NCBI RefSeq assembly: GCF_016863535.1 | Contig: NZ_BOPB01000026.1 | Span: 99,562 to 163,561 of the forward strand | Length of the DNA: 64,000 nt | Source of the DNA: Micromonospora lutea | Lineage (GTDB): Bacteria > Actinomycetota > Actinomycetes > Mycobacteriales > Micromonosporaceae | Direction: 5' to 3' | Shown here: in pieces, positions 49,695 through 58,416 of the stretch | How the letters are laid out: each line of letters opens with the position of its first letter | Numbering within the stretch: the first letter of the stretch is position 1 | Notes under the pieces: model-generated | Databases searched by the model: none | What the model was told of the DNA's origin: nothing | Seen by the model: the letters and a program-made list of their open reading frames with translations, nothing else | Translations under genes and position numbers: made by a program

Positions 49695-50312
49695 TCAGGC
49701 GTCGGTGGAATTCGCCGCGGCGGCGAGCGTCTCGGCATACCGCTGGCAGGTGTCGTACGCCGGCAGCAGCCCGGCGGCCCGGGCCTGTGCCAGGGTCGGC
49801 GCGGCGGCGTCGCGGGCGGACAGTTGCGGCACGGCGGCCGGCCAGTCGATGCCCAGCTCCTCGTCCAGCGGATGCACCGCGTGCTCGGCCGACGGGTTGT
49901 ACGTGGTGGAGCAGAGGTAGGTCAGCGTGGCGTCGTCGGTCAACGCGCAGAACCCGTGGCCGAGCCCTTCGGCTAGGTAGACCGCACGCCGGTCCACGTC
50001 GTCCAGGCGTACGCCCTCCCACCGGCCGAAGGTGGGCGAGCCGACCCGCAGATCGACGACCACGTCGAGCACCGCACCCCGGACACAGGTGACGTACTTC
50101 GCCTGCCCCGGCGGCACGTCGGCGAAGTGGATCCCCCGCACCACGTCGCGGGAGGAGACGGAGAGGTTGCCCTGCGCCAGCCACAGCGGATGCCCGACCG
50201 CCTCGCTCAACCGGTCGAAGCGGTACCACTCCAGGAACAGCCCACGCGGGTCACCGTGCTGCTGCGGGGTGGCCTCCCAGGCGCCCGCGACGCTCAGCGG
50301 CCGCAGCTTCAC
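49695..50312 (-). CDS. rmlC: dTDP-4-dehydrorhamnose 3,5-epimerase
   Basis: RmlC catalyses the third step in dTDP-L-rhamnose synthesis. The 205-aa cupin reads RPLSVAGAWEATPQQHGDPR, GLFLEWYRFDRL, NLSVSSRDVVRGIHFADVPP, with the catalytic His (GIHF), GQAKYVTCVRGAVLDVVVDL, RVGSPTFGRWEGV and GLGHGFCALTDDATLTYLCS (YNPSAEHAV follows). GTG start overlaps the rmlA stop. Transcribed divergently from rmlB. Confidence 0.93.
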   Translation of the reverse strand: MKLRPLSVAGAWEATPQQHGDPRGLFLEWYRFDRLSEAVGHPLWLAQGNLSVSSRDVVRGIHFADVPPGQAKYVTCVRGAVLDVVVDLRVGSPTFGRWEGVRLDDVDRRAVYLAEGLGHGFCALTDDATLTYLCSTTYNPSAEHAVHPLDEELGIDWPAAVPQLSARDAAAPTLAQARAAGLLPAYDTCQRYAETLAAAANSTDA

Positions 50313-51220
50313 CGCGCCACCCCCGCCCCGCCGAACTCGCCGGTCGGCTCCTGCCGGCCACCGGCGAGCAGGTCGAGCAGGTAGTCGCCGTAGCCGCTCT
50401 TGGTCAACGGCTCGGCCAGAGCGCGCAACTGCGCGTCGTCGATCAGCCCCGCCCGCCAGGCGGCCTCCTCCACACAGCCGATCTTCAGGCCCTGCCGTTC
50501 CTCGATCACCCGAACGAACTCGGCGGCCTGCATCAGCGAGGTGAAGGTGCCGGTGTCCAGCCAGGCGGTCCCCCGGTCCAGCACCGTCACCGACAGCTCC
50601 CCCCACTGCCGGTACGCCTCGTTCACGGCGGTGATCTCCAACTCGCCCCGGGCGCTGGGGGTGAGCCCTCGGGCGATCTCCACCACCCGGTTGTCGTAGA
50701 AGTACAGGCCGGGCACCGCGTACCGGGACGTCGGCCGTTGCGGCTTCTCCTCGATCGACAGCACCCGACCGTCGGCGTCGAAGTGCACCACGCCGTACGC
50801 CTGCGGATTGGCCACCGGATAGGCGAAGATCCGGCCACCGACCGGATCACCCGCCGCGGCCAACTGCCGGCCCAGGCCCACGCCGTGGAAGATGTTGTCG
50901 CCGAGGATCAGCGCCACCGACTCGTCGCCGATGAAGTCCGCGCCGAGCACGAACGCCTGCGCGATGCCCTCCGGCCGGGGCTGGGCGACGTACTCCAACC
51001 GGAGCCCGAACTGGCCGCCGTCACCGAGCAGCCGTTGGAACTGACCCTGTTCCTCCGGCGTGGTGATAACCAGGATCTCGTGTATCCCGGCCATCACCAG
51101 GGTGGAGAGCGGGTAGTAGATCATCGGCTTGTCGAAGACCGGCATCAGCTGTTTCGACACCGCCCGGGTGATCGGCCAGAGCCGGGATCCGGTGCCACCG
51201 GCGAGCAGGATTCCACGCAC
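50309..51220 (-). CDS. rmlA: Glucose-1-phosphate thymidylyltransferase
   Basis: RmlA makes dTDP-glucose from dTTP and glucose 1-phosphate, the first step of the pathway. The 303-aa protein starts at GTG with RGILLAGGTGSRLWPITRAV, the nucleotide-binding signature, then SKQLMPVFDKPMIYYPLSTL, LILGDNIFHGVGLG, SIEEKPQRPTSRYAVPGLYF and LDTGTFTSLMQAAEFVRVIE. First gene of the rmlAC unit. Confidence 0.96.
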   Translation of the reverse strand: MRGILLAGGTGSRLWPITRAVSKQLMPVFDKPMIYYPLSTLVMAGIHEILVITTPEEQGQFQRLLGDGGQFGLRLEYVAQPRPEGIAQAFVLGADFIGDESVALILGDNIFHGVGLGRQLAAAGDPVGGRIFAYPVANPQAYGVVHFDADGRVLSIEEKPQRPTSRYAVPGLYFYDNRVVEIARGLTPSARGELEITAVNEAYRQWGELSVTVLDRGTAWLDTGTFTSLMQAAEFVRVIEERQGLKIGCVEEAAWRAGLIDDAQLRALAEPLTKSGYGDYLLDLLAGGRQEPTGEFGGAGVAR

Positions 51221-51289
51221 CCGGGGAGCCTACCGGCAAGCCGACGAGCAGCCGCGCCTCGCCTGCGCTGCACAAGTGGCCGTTTCGCG

Positions 51290-51295
51290 TAGACT
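51290..51295 (+). promoter_or_regulatory. Likely -10 of rmlB
   Basis: TAGACT nine bases before the GTG of rmlB, in the 84-bp gap that separates it from divergent rmlA. No ribosome site precedes the GTG, so the transcript is probably leaderless or has only a few leader bases. Confidence 0.45.
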
Positions 51296-51304
51296 TCCGG
51301 ACCC

Positions 51305-52303
51305 GTGAGGATCCTGGTCACCGGCGGTGCCGGTTTCATCGGTTCGGAGTACGTCCGGACGCTGCTCGGTGTCCCCGGCGGCAGCGCGGCCGGAGTGCCG
51401 GCACTGGAACTCGCCCACGTCACCGTGCTCGACGCGCTCACCTACTCCGGCAACCTGACCAACCTCGCGCCCGTGGCCGACGACCCGCGCCTACGATTCG
51501 TCCACGGTGACATCCGTCACGCCGATGTTGTCGACCAGGCCGTCGCGGGGCATGACGTGGTCGTGCACTTCGCCGCCGAGTCCCACGTCGACCGCTCCAT
51601 CGCCGGCGCCGCGCCCTTCGTCACCACCAACGTCGTCGGCACCCAGCATCTGCTCGACGCCGCGCTACGCCACGGCGTCGACCGGTTCGTGCACGTCTCC
51701 ACCGACGAGGTCTACGGCTCCATCGACGAGGGTTCCTGGACCGAGGACTGGCCGCTGACCCCCAACTCCCCCTACTCGGCGTCGAAGGCCGGCTCCGACC
51801 TGCTCGCCCTGGCCTACCACCGCACCCACGGCCTCGACGTGGTGGTGACCCGCTGCTCCAACAACTACGGGCCCTACCAGTACCCGGAGAAGGTCATCCC
51901 GCTCTTCGTCACCAACCTCCTCGACGGACACACCGTCCCGCTCTACGGCGACGGCGGCAACGTACGCGACTGGCTGCACGTGCACGACCACTGCCGTGGC
52001 ATCGCCCTCGTCCAGCACAAGGGACGCGCCGGCGAGATCTACCACATCGGCGGTGGCACCGAACTGACCAACAAGGAACTCACCGCCCGACTCCTCGACG
52101 CCTGCGACGCCGACTGGGACCGCGTGACACCCGTCGCCGACCGCAAAGGACACGACCGCCGCTACTCCCTCGACATCACAAAGATCAGCAATGAGCTCGG
52201 GTACGCCCCCAGCATCAGCCTCGACACCGGTCTCGCCGACACCGTCCGCTGGTACCGGGACAACCGGGCCTGGTGGGAGCCGCTGAAGGCGGCCGCCGCA
52301 TGA
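51305..52303 (+). CDS. rmlB: dTDP-glucose 4,6-dehydratase
   Basis: RmlB converts dTDP-glucose to the 4-keto-6-deoxy sugar. The 332-aa extended-SDR protein has the NAD motif VTGGAGFIGSEYVRTLLG, the active-site run HVSTDEVYGSIDEGSWTEDW, PYSASKAGSDLLALAYHRTH (Tyr/Lys pair) and NNYGPYQYPEKVIPLFVTNL. The C-terminal GYAPSISLDTGLADTVRWYR is typical. Overlaps rmlD by four bases. Confidence 0.97.
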   Translation: MRILVTGGAGFIGSEYVRTLLGVPGGSAAGVPALELAHVTVLDALTYSGNLTNLAPVADDPRLRFVHGDIRHADVVDQAVAGHDVVVHFAAESHVDRSIAGAAPFVTTNVVGTQHLLDAALRHGVDRFVHVSTDEVYGSIDEGSWTEDWPLTPNSPYSASKAGSDLLALAYHRTHGLDVVVTRCSNNYGPYQYPEKVIPLFVTNLLDGHTVPLYGDGGNVRDWLHVHDHCRGIALVQHKGRAGEIYHIGGGTELTNKELTARLLDACDADWDRVTPVADRKGHDRRYSLDITKISNELGYAPSISLDTGLADTVRWYRDNRAWWEPLKAAAA

Positions 52304-53184
52304 GGTTCCTGGTGACCGGCGCCGGTGGGATGCTCGGCCGAGATCTGGTCGACATCCTCGCCGCGCGGCCACAACACCGGGTCACCTCCGCCACCCGCGC
52401 CGACCTGGACATCACCGACGCCGCCGCCGTGCACGCCGCCGTCGGCGGCCACGATGTGGTGGTCAACACCGCCGCCTGGACCGATGTCGACGGCGCCGAG
52501 ACACGCGAGTCGGCCGCCACCGCCGTCAACGGCGACGCGGTCGCCCACCTCGCCGCCGCGTGCGCCGCACACGACGCCCGCCTGCTGCACCTGTCCACCG
52601 ACTACGTCTTCGACGGCACCGCCATCACCCCCTACCCGGAGGACGCGCCGACCGCCCCGATCAACGCGTACGGTCGGAGCAAGCTCATCGGGGAACAGGC
52701 CGTGACCCGGCTGCTACCCGACACCGGATACGTGGTGCGCACCGCCTGGCTCTACGGCGCCCACGGCCGAAACTTCGTCGCCACCATGCTCGACCTGGCC
52801 GACCGGCACGACACCCTCGACGTCGTCGACGACCAGCGGGGCCAACCAACCTGGTCCCGCGCCCTGGCGCGCCACCTGGTCATGCTCGCCGAAGCCGCGC
52901 ACACCGGACACGCCGCGCCCGGTGTCTACCACGGCACCTGCTCCGGCGAAACCACCTGGTACGGCCTGGCCCGTGCGGTGTTCGCCCACCACGGGCTCGA
53001 CCCGGAACGGATCCGACCCAGCACCAGCGCCCGGTTCGTGCGACCTGCCGCGAGACCGACGTACAGTGTGCTGGGGCACGGCCGGTGGGCCGAGGCCGGG
53101 CTGCCGCCCCTGCCGGACTGGCACGCCACCCTGGCCGACGCGTTCGCCCCCGCCGCTCCACTCTCCCCGTGGAAGGTCGTATGA
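52300..53184 (+). CDS. rmlD: dTDP-4-dehydrorhamnose reductase
   Basis: RmlD makes dTDP-L-rhamnose with NADPH. The 294-aa protein reads MRFLVTGAGGMLGRDLVDIL, VVVNTAAWTDVDGAETRESA, HLSTDYVFDGTAITPYPEDA, PINAYGRSKLIGEQAV (YGxxK) and RTAWLYGAHGRNFVATMLDL. ATG overlaps the rmlB stop. Confidence 0.96.
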   Translation: MRFLVTGAGGMLGRDLVDILAARPQHRVTSATRADLDITDAAAVHAAVGGHDVVVNTAAWTDVDGAETRESAATAVNGDAVAHLAAACAAHDARLLHLSTDYVFDGTAITPYPEDAPTAPINAYGRSKLIGEQAVTRLLPDTGYVVRTAWLYGAHGRNFVATMLDLADRHDTLDVVDDQRGQPTWSRALARHLVMLAEAAHTGHAAPGVYHGTCSGETTWYGLARAVFAHHGLDPERIRPSTSARFVRPAARPTYSVLGHGRWAEAGLPPLPDWHATLADAFAPAAPLSPWKVV

Positions 53185-53582
53185 AGCTCACCCTGGTCAC
53201 CGGCCTGACCGGTCTGGTCCTGCTGGCCACGATCGTCGAGCTGCTGCGCCGCCGGCAACTCCGCGAGAAGTACGGCATGCTCTGGCTCGGCCTGCTGTTC
53301 GTGGTGATCCCGCTCTCACTGTTCCCCCGGCTGCTCGACGGCGTCGCGGACCTGCTCGGCGTCGCCTCCGGCGTCAGCCTGGTGCTCTTCCTCGGCATCG
53401 TCTTCCTGCTGCTGGTCTGCATCCACCTCAGCTGGGAGGTCAGCGCGCTGGAGGAAGAGACCCGCACCCTCGCCGAGGAATTCGCCCTGCTCCGCGCCGA
53501 AGTCGAAGCCGAACGAGCGGAACGGACGCAATGGGCTGCCCGCCACCCGGACCACACGGAACTGGTGTCCCGCGATGGTTAA
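53181..53582 (+). CDS. DUF2304 membrane protein
   Basis: A 133-aa protein with three hydrophobic segments (LVTGLTGLVLLATIVELLRR, YGMLWLGLLFVVIPLSLFPR, GVSLVLFLGIVFLLLVCIHL) and a C-terminal helix with coiled-coil spacing (LEEETRTLAEEFALLRAEVE). DUF2304 proteins accompany DPM1-type glycosyltransferases in polysaccharide clusters; the stop overlaps the start of such a gene here. Probably a membrane partner of that enzyme. Confidence 0.88.
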   Translation: MKLTLVTGLTGLVLLATIVELLRRRQLREKYGMLWLGLLFVVIPLSLFPRLLDGVADLLGVASGVSLVLFLGIVFLLLVCIHLSWEVSALEEETRTLAEEFALLRAEVEAERAERTQWAARHPDHTELVSRDG

Positions 53583-54276
53583 CGGCAAACGACTACTGAT
53601 CATCATCCCGGCGCTCAACGAAGCCGCCTCCATCGGCGACGTCGTCGGCGAGATTCGCGGCGAACTGCCCGGCGTGGACGTGCTCGTCGTCGACGACGGC
53701 TCCACCGACCACACCGCCGCCGTCGCCGCCGCCGCCGGTGCCCGCGTCGCCCGACTGCCGTACAACCTCGGCGTCGGTGGTGCCATGCGCCTTGGCTACC
53801 GCTACGCCCAGGAGCACGACTACGACGCCGCGGTGCAGGTCGACGCCGACGGGCAGCACGACCCCCGGTACGTGCCGAAGCTGATCGACCTGCTCGACGA
53901 CTACGACCTGGTCATCGGGGCCCGGTTCGCCGGCGAGGGCGAATACACCGTACGCGGACCCCGCCGCTGGGCCATGGGCATGCTGTCCCTGGTGCTGTCC
54001 GGCCTCTCCGGCGCCACGCTGACCGACACCACCTCCGGCTTCCGGGCCGCCAACCGACGAATGATCGACATGTTCGCCCGCTGGTACCCGGCCGAGTACC
54101 TCGGTGACACCGTCGAGACGCTCGTGCACGCCGCCCGCCGCGGCTACCGGATCCAGCAGGTCCCGGTCGCCATGCGCCGCCGGATGGCCGGCACTCCCAG
54201 CCACTCCCCCGCCAAGGCGATGATCTACCTCGGCCGGGCCCTGGCCGTCCTCACCCTCGCCCTCATCCGCCGGTGA
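53575..54276 (+). CDS. DPM1/DPG-type GT2 glycosyltransferase
   Basis: A 233-aa family 2 glycosyltransferase: LIIIPALNEAASIGDVVGEI at the start, VLVVDDGSTDHTAAVAAA, NLGVGGAMRLGYRYAQEHDY, and QVDADGQHDPRYVPKLIDLL with the DxD metal site. It resembles enzymes that transfer hexose to polyprenyl phosphate. Overlaps both neighbours (DUF2304 and flippase). Exact acceptor unknown. Confidence 0.88.
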   Translation: MVNGKRLLIIIPALNEAASIGDVVGEIRGELPGVDVLVVDDGSTDHTAAVAAAAGARVARLPYNLGVGGAMRLGYRYAQEHDYDAAVQVDADGQHDPRYVPKLIDLLDDYDLVIGARFAGEGEYTVRGPRRWAMGMLSLVLSGLSGATLTDTTSGFRAANRRMIDMFARWYPAEYLGDTVETLVHAARRGYRIQQVPVAMRRRMAGTPSHSPAKAMIYLGRALAVLTLALIRR

Positions 54277-55577
54277 TCCGCCGCCTGCTCCGTCTCGTCC
54301 CGCCCGGCACCCTCCCCGTCGGTATCGGCCTCGCCGTGGTCGGGCTGGCCTCGTACGTCCACCTCGCCCTGGCCGGGCACAACCTCGACGCCGCCGACTA
54401 CTCCTCGCTGTCGGTGCTCTGGTCCGTCGTGTTCACCCTCGGCATCGGCGTGTTCTTCCCCGTCGAACAGGAAGTCGCCCGCCTCGTCGCGGCCCGCCGC
54501 ACCCGCGGCCTGCCACCCGGACCCGTACTGGCCCGGGGCGCCGCCGTCGCCGTCGCCCTGCTCGGCCTGCTCATCCTGCTCACCATCGGCACCGCCGACA
54601 CCCTCACCGAGCAGCTCTTCGGCGGCGACCCCACGATGGTGCCTGCCCTTGCGGGCGCGCTGGCCGCACTGGCCGTGGCACACACCACCCGTGGTGTGCT
54701 CTCCGGCCTGCGCCGCTTCGGCTGGTACGGCACCCAACTCGGCCTCGACGGCGGACTGCGCATCGGCCTGGTCACCGCCCTCGCCGTCACCGGTGTCGAC
54801 TCACCCGTGGCCTACGCGCTGGTGCTGGTCGCGGCACCACTGGTCGCCGTCGTGCTCACCGCCGTACCGGTCGCCCGGACGATCGGTCGAGGACCGACGG
54901 TCCCCTGGCCGGCACTGCTACGCGGGCTCTCGCTGCTCACCGTCTCCAGCCTGCTCGCCCAGGTGGTGGTCAACGTGGGCGTGATCAACGTACGGCTGCT
55001 CGACCCGTCCGACATCGCCACCGCCGGCGCGCTGCTCTCCGCGCTGGTGCTGGTCCGCATACCCCTGTTCGTCTTCGGCTCGATGCAGGCCGCGCTGCTA
55101 CCCGGCCTCTCCACCGCCGCCGCCACCGGCGACGAACCGGCCTTCCGCGCCCTGCTGCGCCGATCCCTGGCCGTCGTCACCGCCCTCGGGATCCTCGGCG
55201 GCATTCTCGCCGCCCTGCTCGGCCCGTGGCTCGTGCGGATCCTCTTCGACACCCCCGACGTCCTCGGCCACGACGACTTCGCCTGGCTGTCGGTGGCCAC
55301 CCTGGCCTACCTGTGGGCGATGGTGCTCGGACAGGCCCTCCTCGCCCGCGACCGGCACCACGCCCAGGCCCTGGCCTGGACCATCGGCGTCGCCGCGCTG
55401 GCCGTGGCGACCCTGCCCCCGCTGCCCGTCGCGCTGCGCGTCGAACTCGGCTACACCGTCGGTTCCGTGGTGACCGCCGCCGTCATGGTCACCCTGCTGC
55501 GCCGCCACCGCAGGCCCCCGCCCACCCCACCGGTCGCGGCCCCGATACCCGCCACCACCAGCGGAGGAACCCCATGA
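54273..55577 (+). CDS. Polysaccharide flippase-like membrane protein
   Basis: A 434-aa protein with about twelve hydrophobic segments, e.g. VGIGLAVVGLASYVHLALAG, SSLSVLWSVVFTLGIGVFFP, GLSLLTVSSLLAQVVVNVGV, VVTALGILGGILAALLGPWL. It fits the MOP/Wzx-type flippases that move lipid-linked sugars across the membrane; the family is divergent, so identity is from fold pattern and context. GTG start overlaps the upstream stop codon. Confidence 0.78.
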   Translation: MIRRLLRLVPPGTLPVGIGLAVVGLASYVHLALAGHNLDAADYSSLSVLWSVVFTLGIGVFFPVEQEVARLVAARRTRGLPPGPVLARGAAVAVALLGLLILLTIGTADTLTEQLFGGDPTMVPALAGALAALAVAHTTRGVLSGLRRFGWYGTQLGLDGGLRIGLVTALAVTGVDSPVAYALVLVAAPLVAVVLTAVPVARTIGRGPTVPWPALLRGLSLLTVSSLLAQVVVNVGVINVRLLDPSDIATAGALLSALVLVRIPLFVFGSMQAALLPGLSTAAATGDEPAFRALLRRSLAVVTALGILGGILAALLGPWLVRILFDTPDVLGHDDFAWLSVATLAYLWAMVLGQALLARDRHHAQALAWTIGVAALAVATLPPLPVALRVELGYTVGSVVTAAVMVTLLRRHRRPPPTPPVAAPIPATTSGGTP

Positions 55578-56602
55578 GACCGCCCCGCGTCACCGCCGTG
55601 ATGCTCGCCTACGGTGCCGAGCCCTGGCTGGTCGACGCCGCCCAGGCCCTGCTCGCCAGCACCGGCGTCGACCTCGACCTGATCGTGGTCGACAACGGCT
55701 GCACCGGCGACGGCATCGACGTCGTCAAGGGCCTGCCCGGCGTACAGGTCATCCGGCCGGAGGCGAACACCGGCTACTCCGGTGGCTGCAACATCGGTGC
55801 CGCCGACGCCACCGGCGACTGGTTGGCCTTCGTCAACTCCGACGCCATCGTGACCCCCGACGCGCTCGCCAAGGTCGTCGCGGTGGCCGCCGAACCGGGC
55901 GTCGGCGCGGCGATGGCCTCCATCCGGCTCGCCCACGACCCCGAGCTGATCAACACCTCGGGCAACCCGCTGCACTTCACCGGCCTGTCCTGGGCCGGTG
56001 GCAACGGTGAGCCGGCCAGTGCCCACGCCGAGCGCACCGTGGTGCCGTCGTTGAGCGGCTGCTGCTTCGTCATCGACCGCCACCGCTGGCAGGAACTCGA
56101 CGGCTTCCCCGACCAGTACTTCGCCTACCACGAGGACACCGAACTCAGCCTGCGGCTGTGGCAACGCGGCCTGCGGCTGGAATACGTACCCGACGCCGTG
56201 GTCCTGCACCACTACGAGTTCTCCCGCAACGACCTCAAGCTCTACCTGGTCGAACGCAACCGCCTGCTCACCCTGCTCACCGCGTACCAGGGCCGGACCC
56301 TGGCACTGCTGGCGCCGATGCTGGTGCTCACCGAGGTCGCCATGCTCGCCGCCGCGCTCGCCGGCGGCTGGGGACGCCAGAAGGTCCGCGGCTGGAACTG
56401 GCTGTGGCGTCACCGGGACTGGATCCGCGTCCGACGGAGCCGGCTACAGGCCGAACGCACCGTCGGCGACGGCACCCTCGCTGACCTGATGACCGCCCGG
56501 GTAGCGCCGTCGAACGTTGCCGCACCACCCGGGATGGGCGTCTTCAACGCGGTCGCCACCGCCTGGTGGGCACTCGTGCGGCCACTACTCAACCGCCACT
56601 GA
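55574..56602 (+). CDS. GT2 glycosyltransferase (rhamnosyltransferase-like)
   Basis: A 342-aa GT2 enzyme: TAVMLAYGAEPWLVDAAQAL, LDLIVVDNGCTGDGIDVVKG, NTGYSGGCNIGAADATGDWL, FVNSDAIVTPDALAKVVAVA, SGCCFVIDRHRWQELDGFPD and YFAYHEDTELSLRLWQRGLR. That is the WbbL-like pattern of rhamnosyl- or related transferases. A C-terminal membrane segment (LALLAPMLVLTEVAMLAAAL) anchors it. Last gene of the rmlBD operon, so dTDP-rhamnose is the likely donor. Confidence 0.87.
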   Translation: MRPPRVTAVMLAYGAEPWLVDAAQALLASTGVDLDLIVVDNGCTGDGIDVVKGLPGVQVIRPEANTGYSGGCNIGAADATGDWLAFVNSDAIVTPDALAKVVAVAAEPGVGAAMASIRLAHDPELINTSGNPLHFTGLSWAGGNGEPASAHAERTVVPSLSGCCFVIDRHRWQELDGFPDQYFAYHEDTELSLRLWQRGLRLEYVPDAVVLHHYEFSRNDLKLYLVERNRLLTLLTAYQGRTLALLAPMLVLTEVAMLAAALAGGWGRQKVRGWNWLWRHRDWIRVRRSRLQAERTVGDGTLADLMTARVAPSNVAAPPGMGVFNAVATAWWALVRPLLNRH

Positions 56603-56618
56603 CCCGCCGGAAAGCGAA

Positions 56619-56654
56619 GCGGCGCCCAGCCGGTCGAAACCGCTCAGGCGCCGC
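56619..56654. terminator. Bidirectional terminator between GT2 gene and prcA
   Basis: gcggcgcc at 56619-56626 pairs with ggcgccgc at 56647-56654 around a 20-base loop, between convergent genes. Confidence 0.55.
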
Positions 56655-56684
56655 CCCTGCCCGGTCCGAGGCCCGGGGTGAGAC

Positions 56685-57515
56685 TCAGCTGTCGGACTTG
56701 TCGCCCGGCTTGTCCTCCAGGTCGGCCGAGCCGGCCGAGGTGGTCGGCTTGTGCGCCTCCTCCGTCGGCGTGCTCGGCGTCTGCGCCCGGTCGCCCTCCA
56801 CCGCCCCACCGTCCGCATCGCCATCCAGCAGCGAGGTCAACGCGGCCCCGGTGATTCGCCGGAAGGTGCGACCCACCCGGTTGCGGTCCAGGACCGCGAC
56901 CTCCAACTGGTTGGCGGCGATCGTACGGGCGGCACCACCCTCGCCACCGACGCTGCTCAGCGCCTGCACCGCCACCTTCACCGCCTCGCCGAGCGACATG
57001 TCCGGCCGGTGGTTCGACTTGAGCACCCCGGAGATCGCCTCGGCCTGACCACCCATCGCCATCCGGCCCGGTTCATCGGTCACCGAACCGTCGTAGGTGT
57101 TCCGGTAGAGCGAATCGTCATCGGGGGTGGCACCCACCTCGGCCACACAGATCTCCACCTCGAACGGCTTCGACTGCTCGGTGAAGATGGCACCGAGGAT
57201 CTGCGCGTAAGAGTTGGCCAACGCCAGACCGGTCACGTCACGGCGGTCATAGCTCAGACCGTTCAGGTCGGCCATCCGCACGCCTGCCCGGCGCAGGTTC
57301 TCGAACTCGTTGTACCGGCCCACGGCCGCGAACCCGATCCGGTCGTAGATCTCACTGACCTTGTGCAGGGCGCTGGAGAGATTCTCGGCAACGAAGAGCA
57401 CCCCACCGGCATAGCTCAGGACCACCGTGCTGCGCCCCCGGGCGATGCCCTTGCGGGCCAACTCGGAACGGTCGCGCATGATCTGTTCGGGCGAGGCGTA
57501 GAACTGCATGGCCAC
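56685..57515 (-). CDS. prcA: Proteasome subunit alpha
   Basis: The outer-ring subunit of the 20S core. The 276-aa protein starts GTG and reads AMQFYASPEQIMRDRSELAR, KGIARGRSTVVLSYAGGVLF, SEIYDRIGFAAVGRYNEFEN and DDSLYRNTYDGSVTDEPGRM. The acidic, low-complexity C terminus (PTEEAHKPTTSAGSADLEDK) is usual for the group. It lacks the N-terminal Thr nucleophile of beta subunits. Follows prcB at 61 bp. Confidence 0.96.
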   Translation of the reverse strand: MAMQFYASPEQIMRDRSELARKGIARGRSTVVLSYAGGVLFVAENLSSALHKVSEIYDRIGFAAVGRYNEFENLRRAGVRMADLNGLSYDRRDVTGLALANSYAQILGAIFTEQSKPFEVEICVAEVGATPDDDSLYRNTYDGSVTDEPGRMAMGGQAEAISGVLKSNHRPDMSLGEAVKVAVQALSSVGGEGGAARTIAANQLEVAVLDRNRVGRTFRRITGAALTSLLDGDADGGAVEGDRAQTPSTPTEEAHKPTTSAGSADLEDKPGDKSDS

Positions 57516-57576
57516 GGCGGCGGCTCTCCTTCGGGCGCGTACTCAGGGAAACGGGGATCAGCTGCGGGTGGGCGGC

Positions 57577-58416
57577 TCAGCCACCCGGATTCTCCATCCG
57601 GCCGGCGACCACGCTCTCCGCGATCACCGAGGTCTCCGCGTCGGTCAGTCGGTGCGTACCCTCCGCCGTCGCGGTCATCACCACCGGGTAGATCCGCCGC
57701 GTCAGGTCGGGCCCGCCGGTCGCGGTGTCGTCGTCCGCGGCGTCGTAGAGGGCCTCCACCGCCAGCCGCACCGCGTCCTCGACGGTCAGCCCGGCCCGGT
57801 ACCGCTTCTTCAACGCCGACTTGGCGAACAACGAACCCGAGCCGATCGCGTCGTAGCCGGTCTCCTCGTACGGGCCGCCGGTGACGTCGAAACTGAAGAT
57901 CCGCCCGGCCCGTGCCGGGTCGCTGGTTGCCAGGTCGAAACCGGCGAAGAGCGGAATCACCGCCAGCCCCTGCATCGCCGCACCCAGATTGCCGCGGATC
58001 ATCGAGGCGAGCCGGTTCGCCTTGCCGTCGAGCGAGAGCATCGCGCCCTCGATCTTCTCGTAGTGCTCCAACTCCACCTGGAACAGTCGCATCAGCTCGA
58101 TGCCGACACCGGCGGTGCCAGCGATGCCCACCAGCGAGTACGCATCCGCGGGGTGCACCTTCTCGATGTCCCGCTGGGCGATCAGGTTGCCCATGGTGGC
58201 CCGCCGGTCACCGGCCATCACGACGCCACCGGCGGCAGCGATGGCCACGATCGTGGTGGCGTGCGGGGCCATGTCAGCGGCCATGCCCGGGGGCAGCGCT
58301 CGTCGGCCCGGCAGCAGCTCGGGGGCCGCCTTGCTCAGGAATGCCGTGAAGGAGGACGTCCCCGCGTTGGTGAACACATCTGGAAGACGCCCGGATGGAT
58401 CAAAACCCGCTGCCAC
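57577..58416 (-). CDS. prcB: Proteasome subunit beta
   Basis: The catalytic subunit. A 53-residue propeptide is followed by ATTIVAIAAAGGVVMAGDRR, whose first Thr (T54) is the nucleophile after autocleavage. Further marks: TMGNLIAQRDIEKVHPADAY, GIAGTAGVGIELMRLFQVEL, and SGSLFAKSALKKRYRAGLTV. GTG start; the first 82 bp of the gene overlap the 3' end of the endonuclease VII-like gene in another frame. Confidence 0.96.
   Translation of the reverse strand: MAAGFDPSGRLPDVFTNAGTSSFTAFLSKAAPELLPGRRALPPGMAADMAPHATTIVAIAAAGGVVMAGDRRATMGNLIAQRDIEKVHPADAYSLVGIAGTAGVGIELMRLFQVELEHYEKIEGAMLSLDGKANRLASMIRGNLGAAMQGLAVIPLFAGFDLATSDPARAGRIFSFDVTGGPYEETGYDAIGSGSLFAKSALKKRYRAGLTVEDAVRLAVEALYDAADDDTATGGPDLTRRIYPVVMTATAEGTHRLTDAETSVIAESVVAGRMENPGG

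Noticed and set aside
49558..50229. Minus-strand 223-codon frame over the pafA-rmlC junction
   Set aside because: Out of frame with both genes and Arg/Gly-rich; shadow frame.
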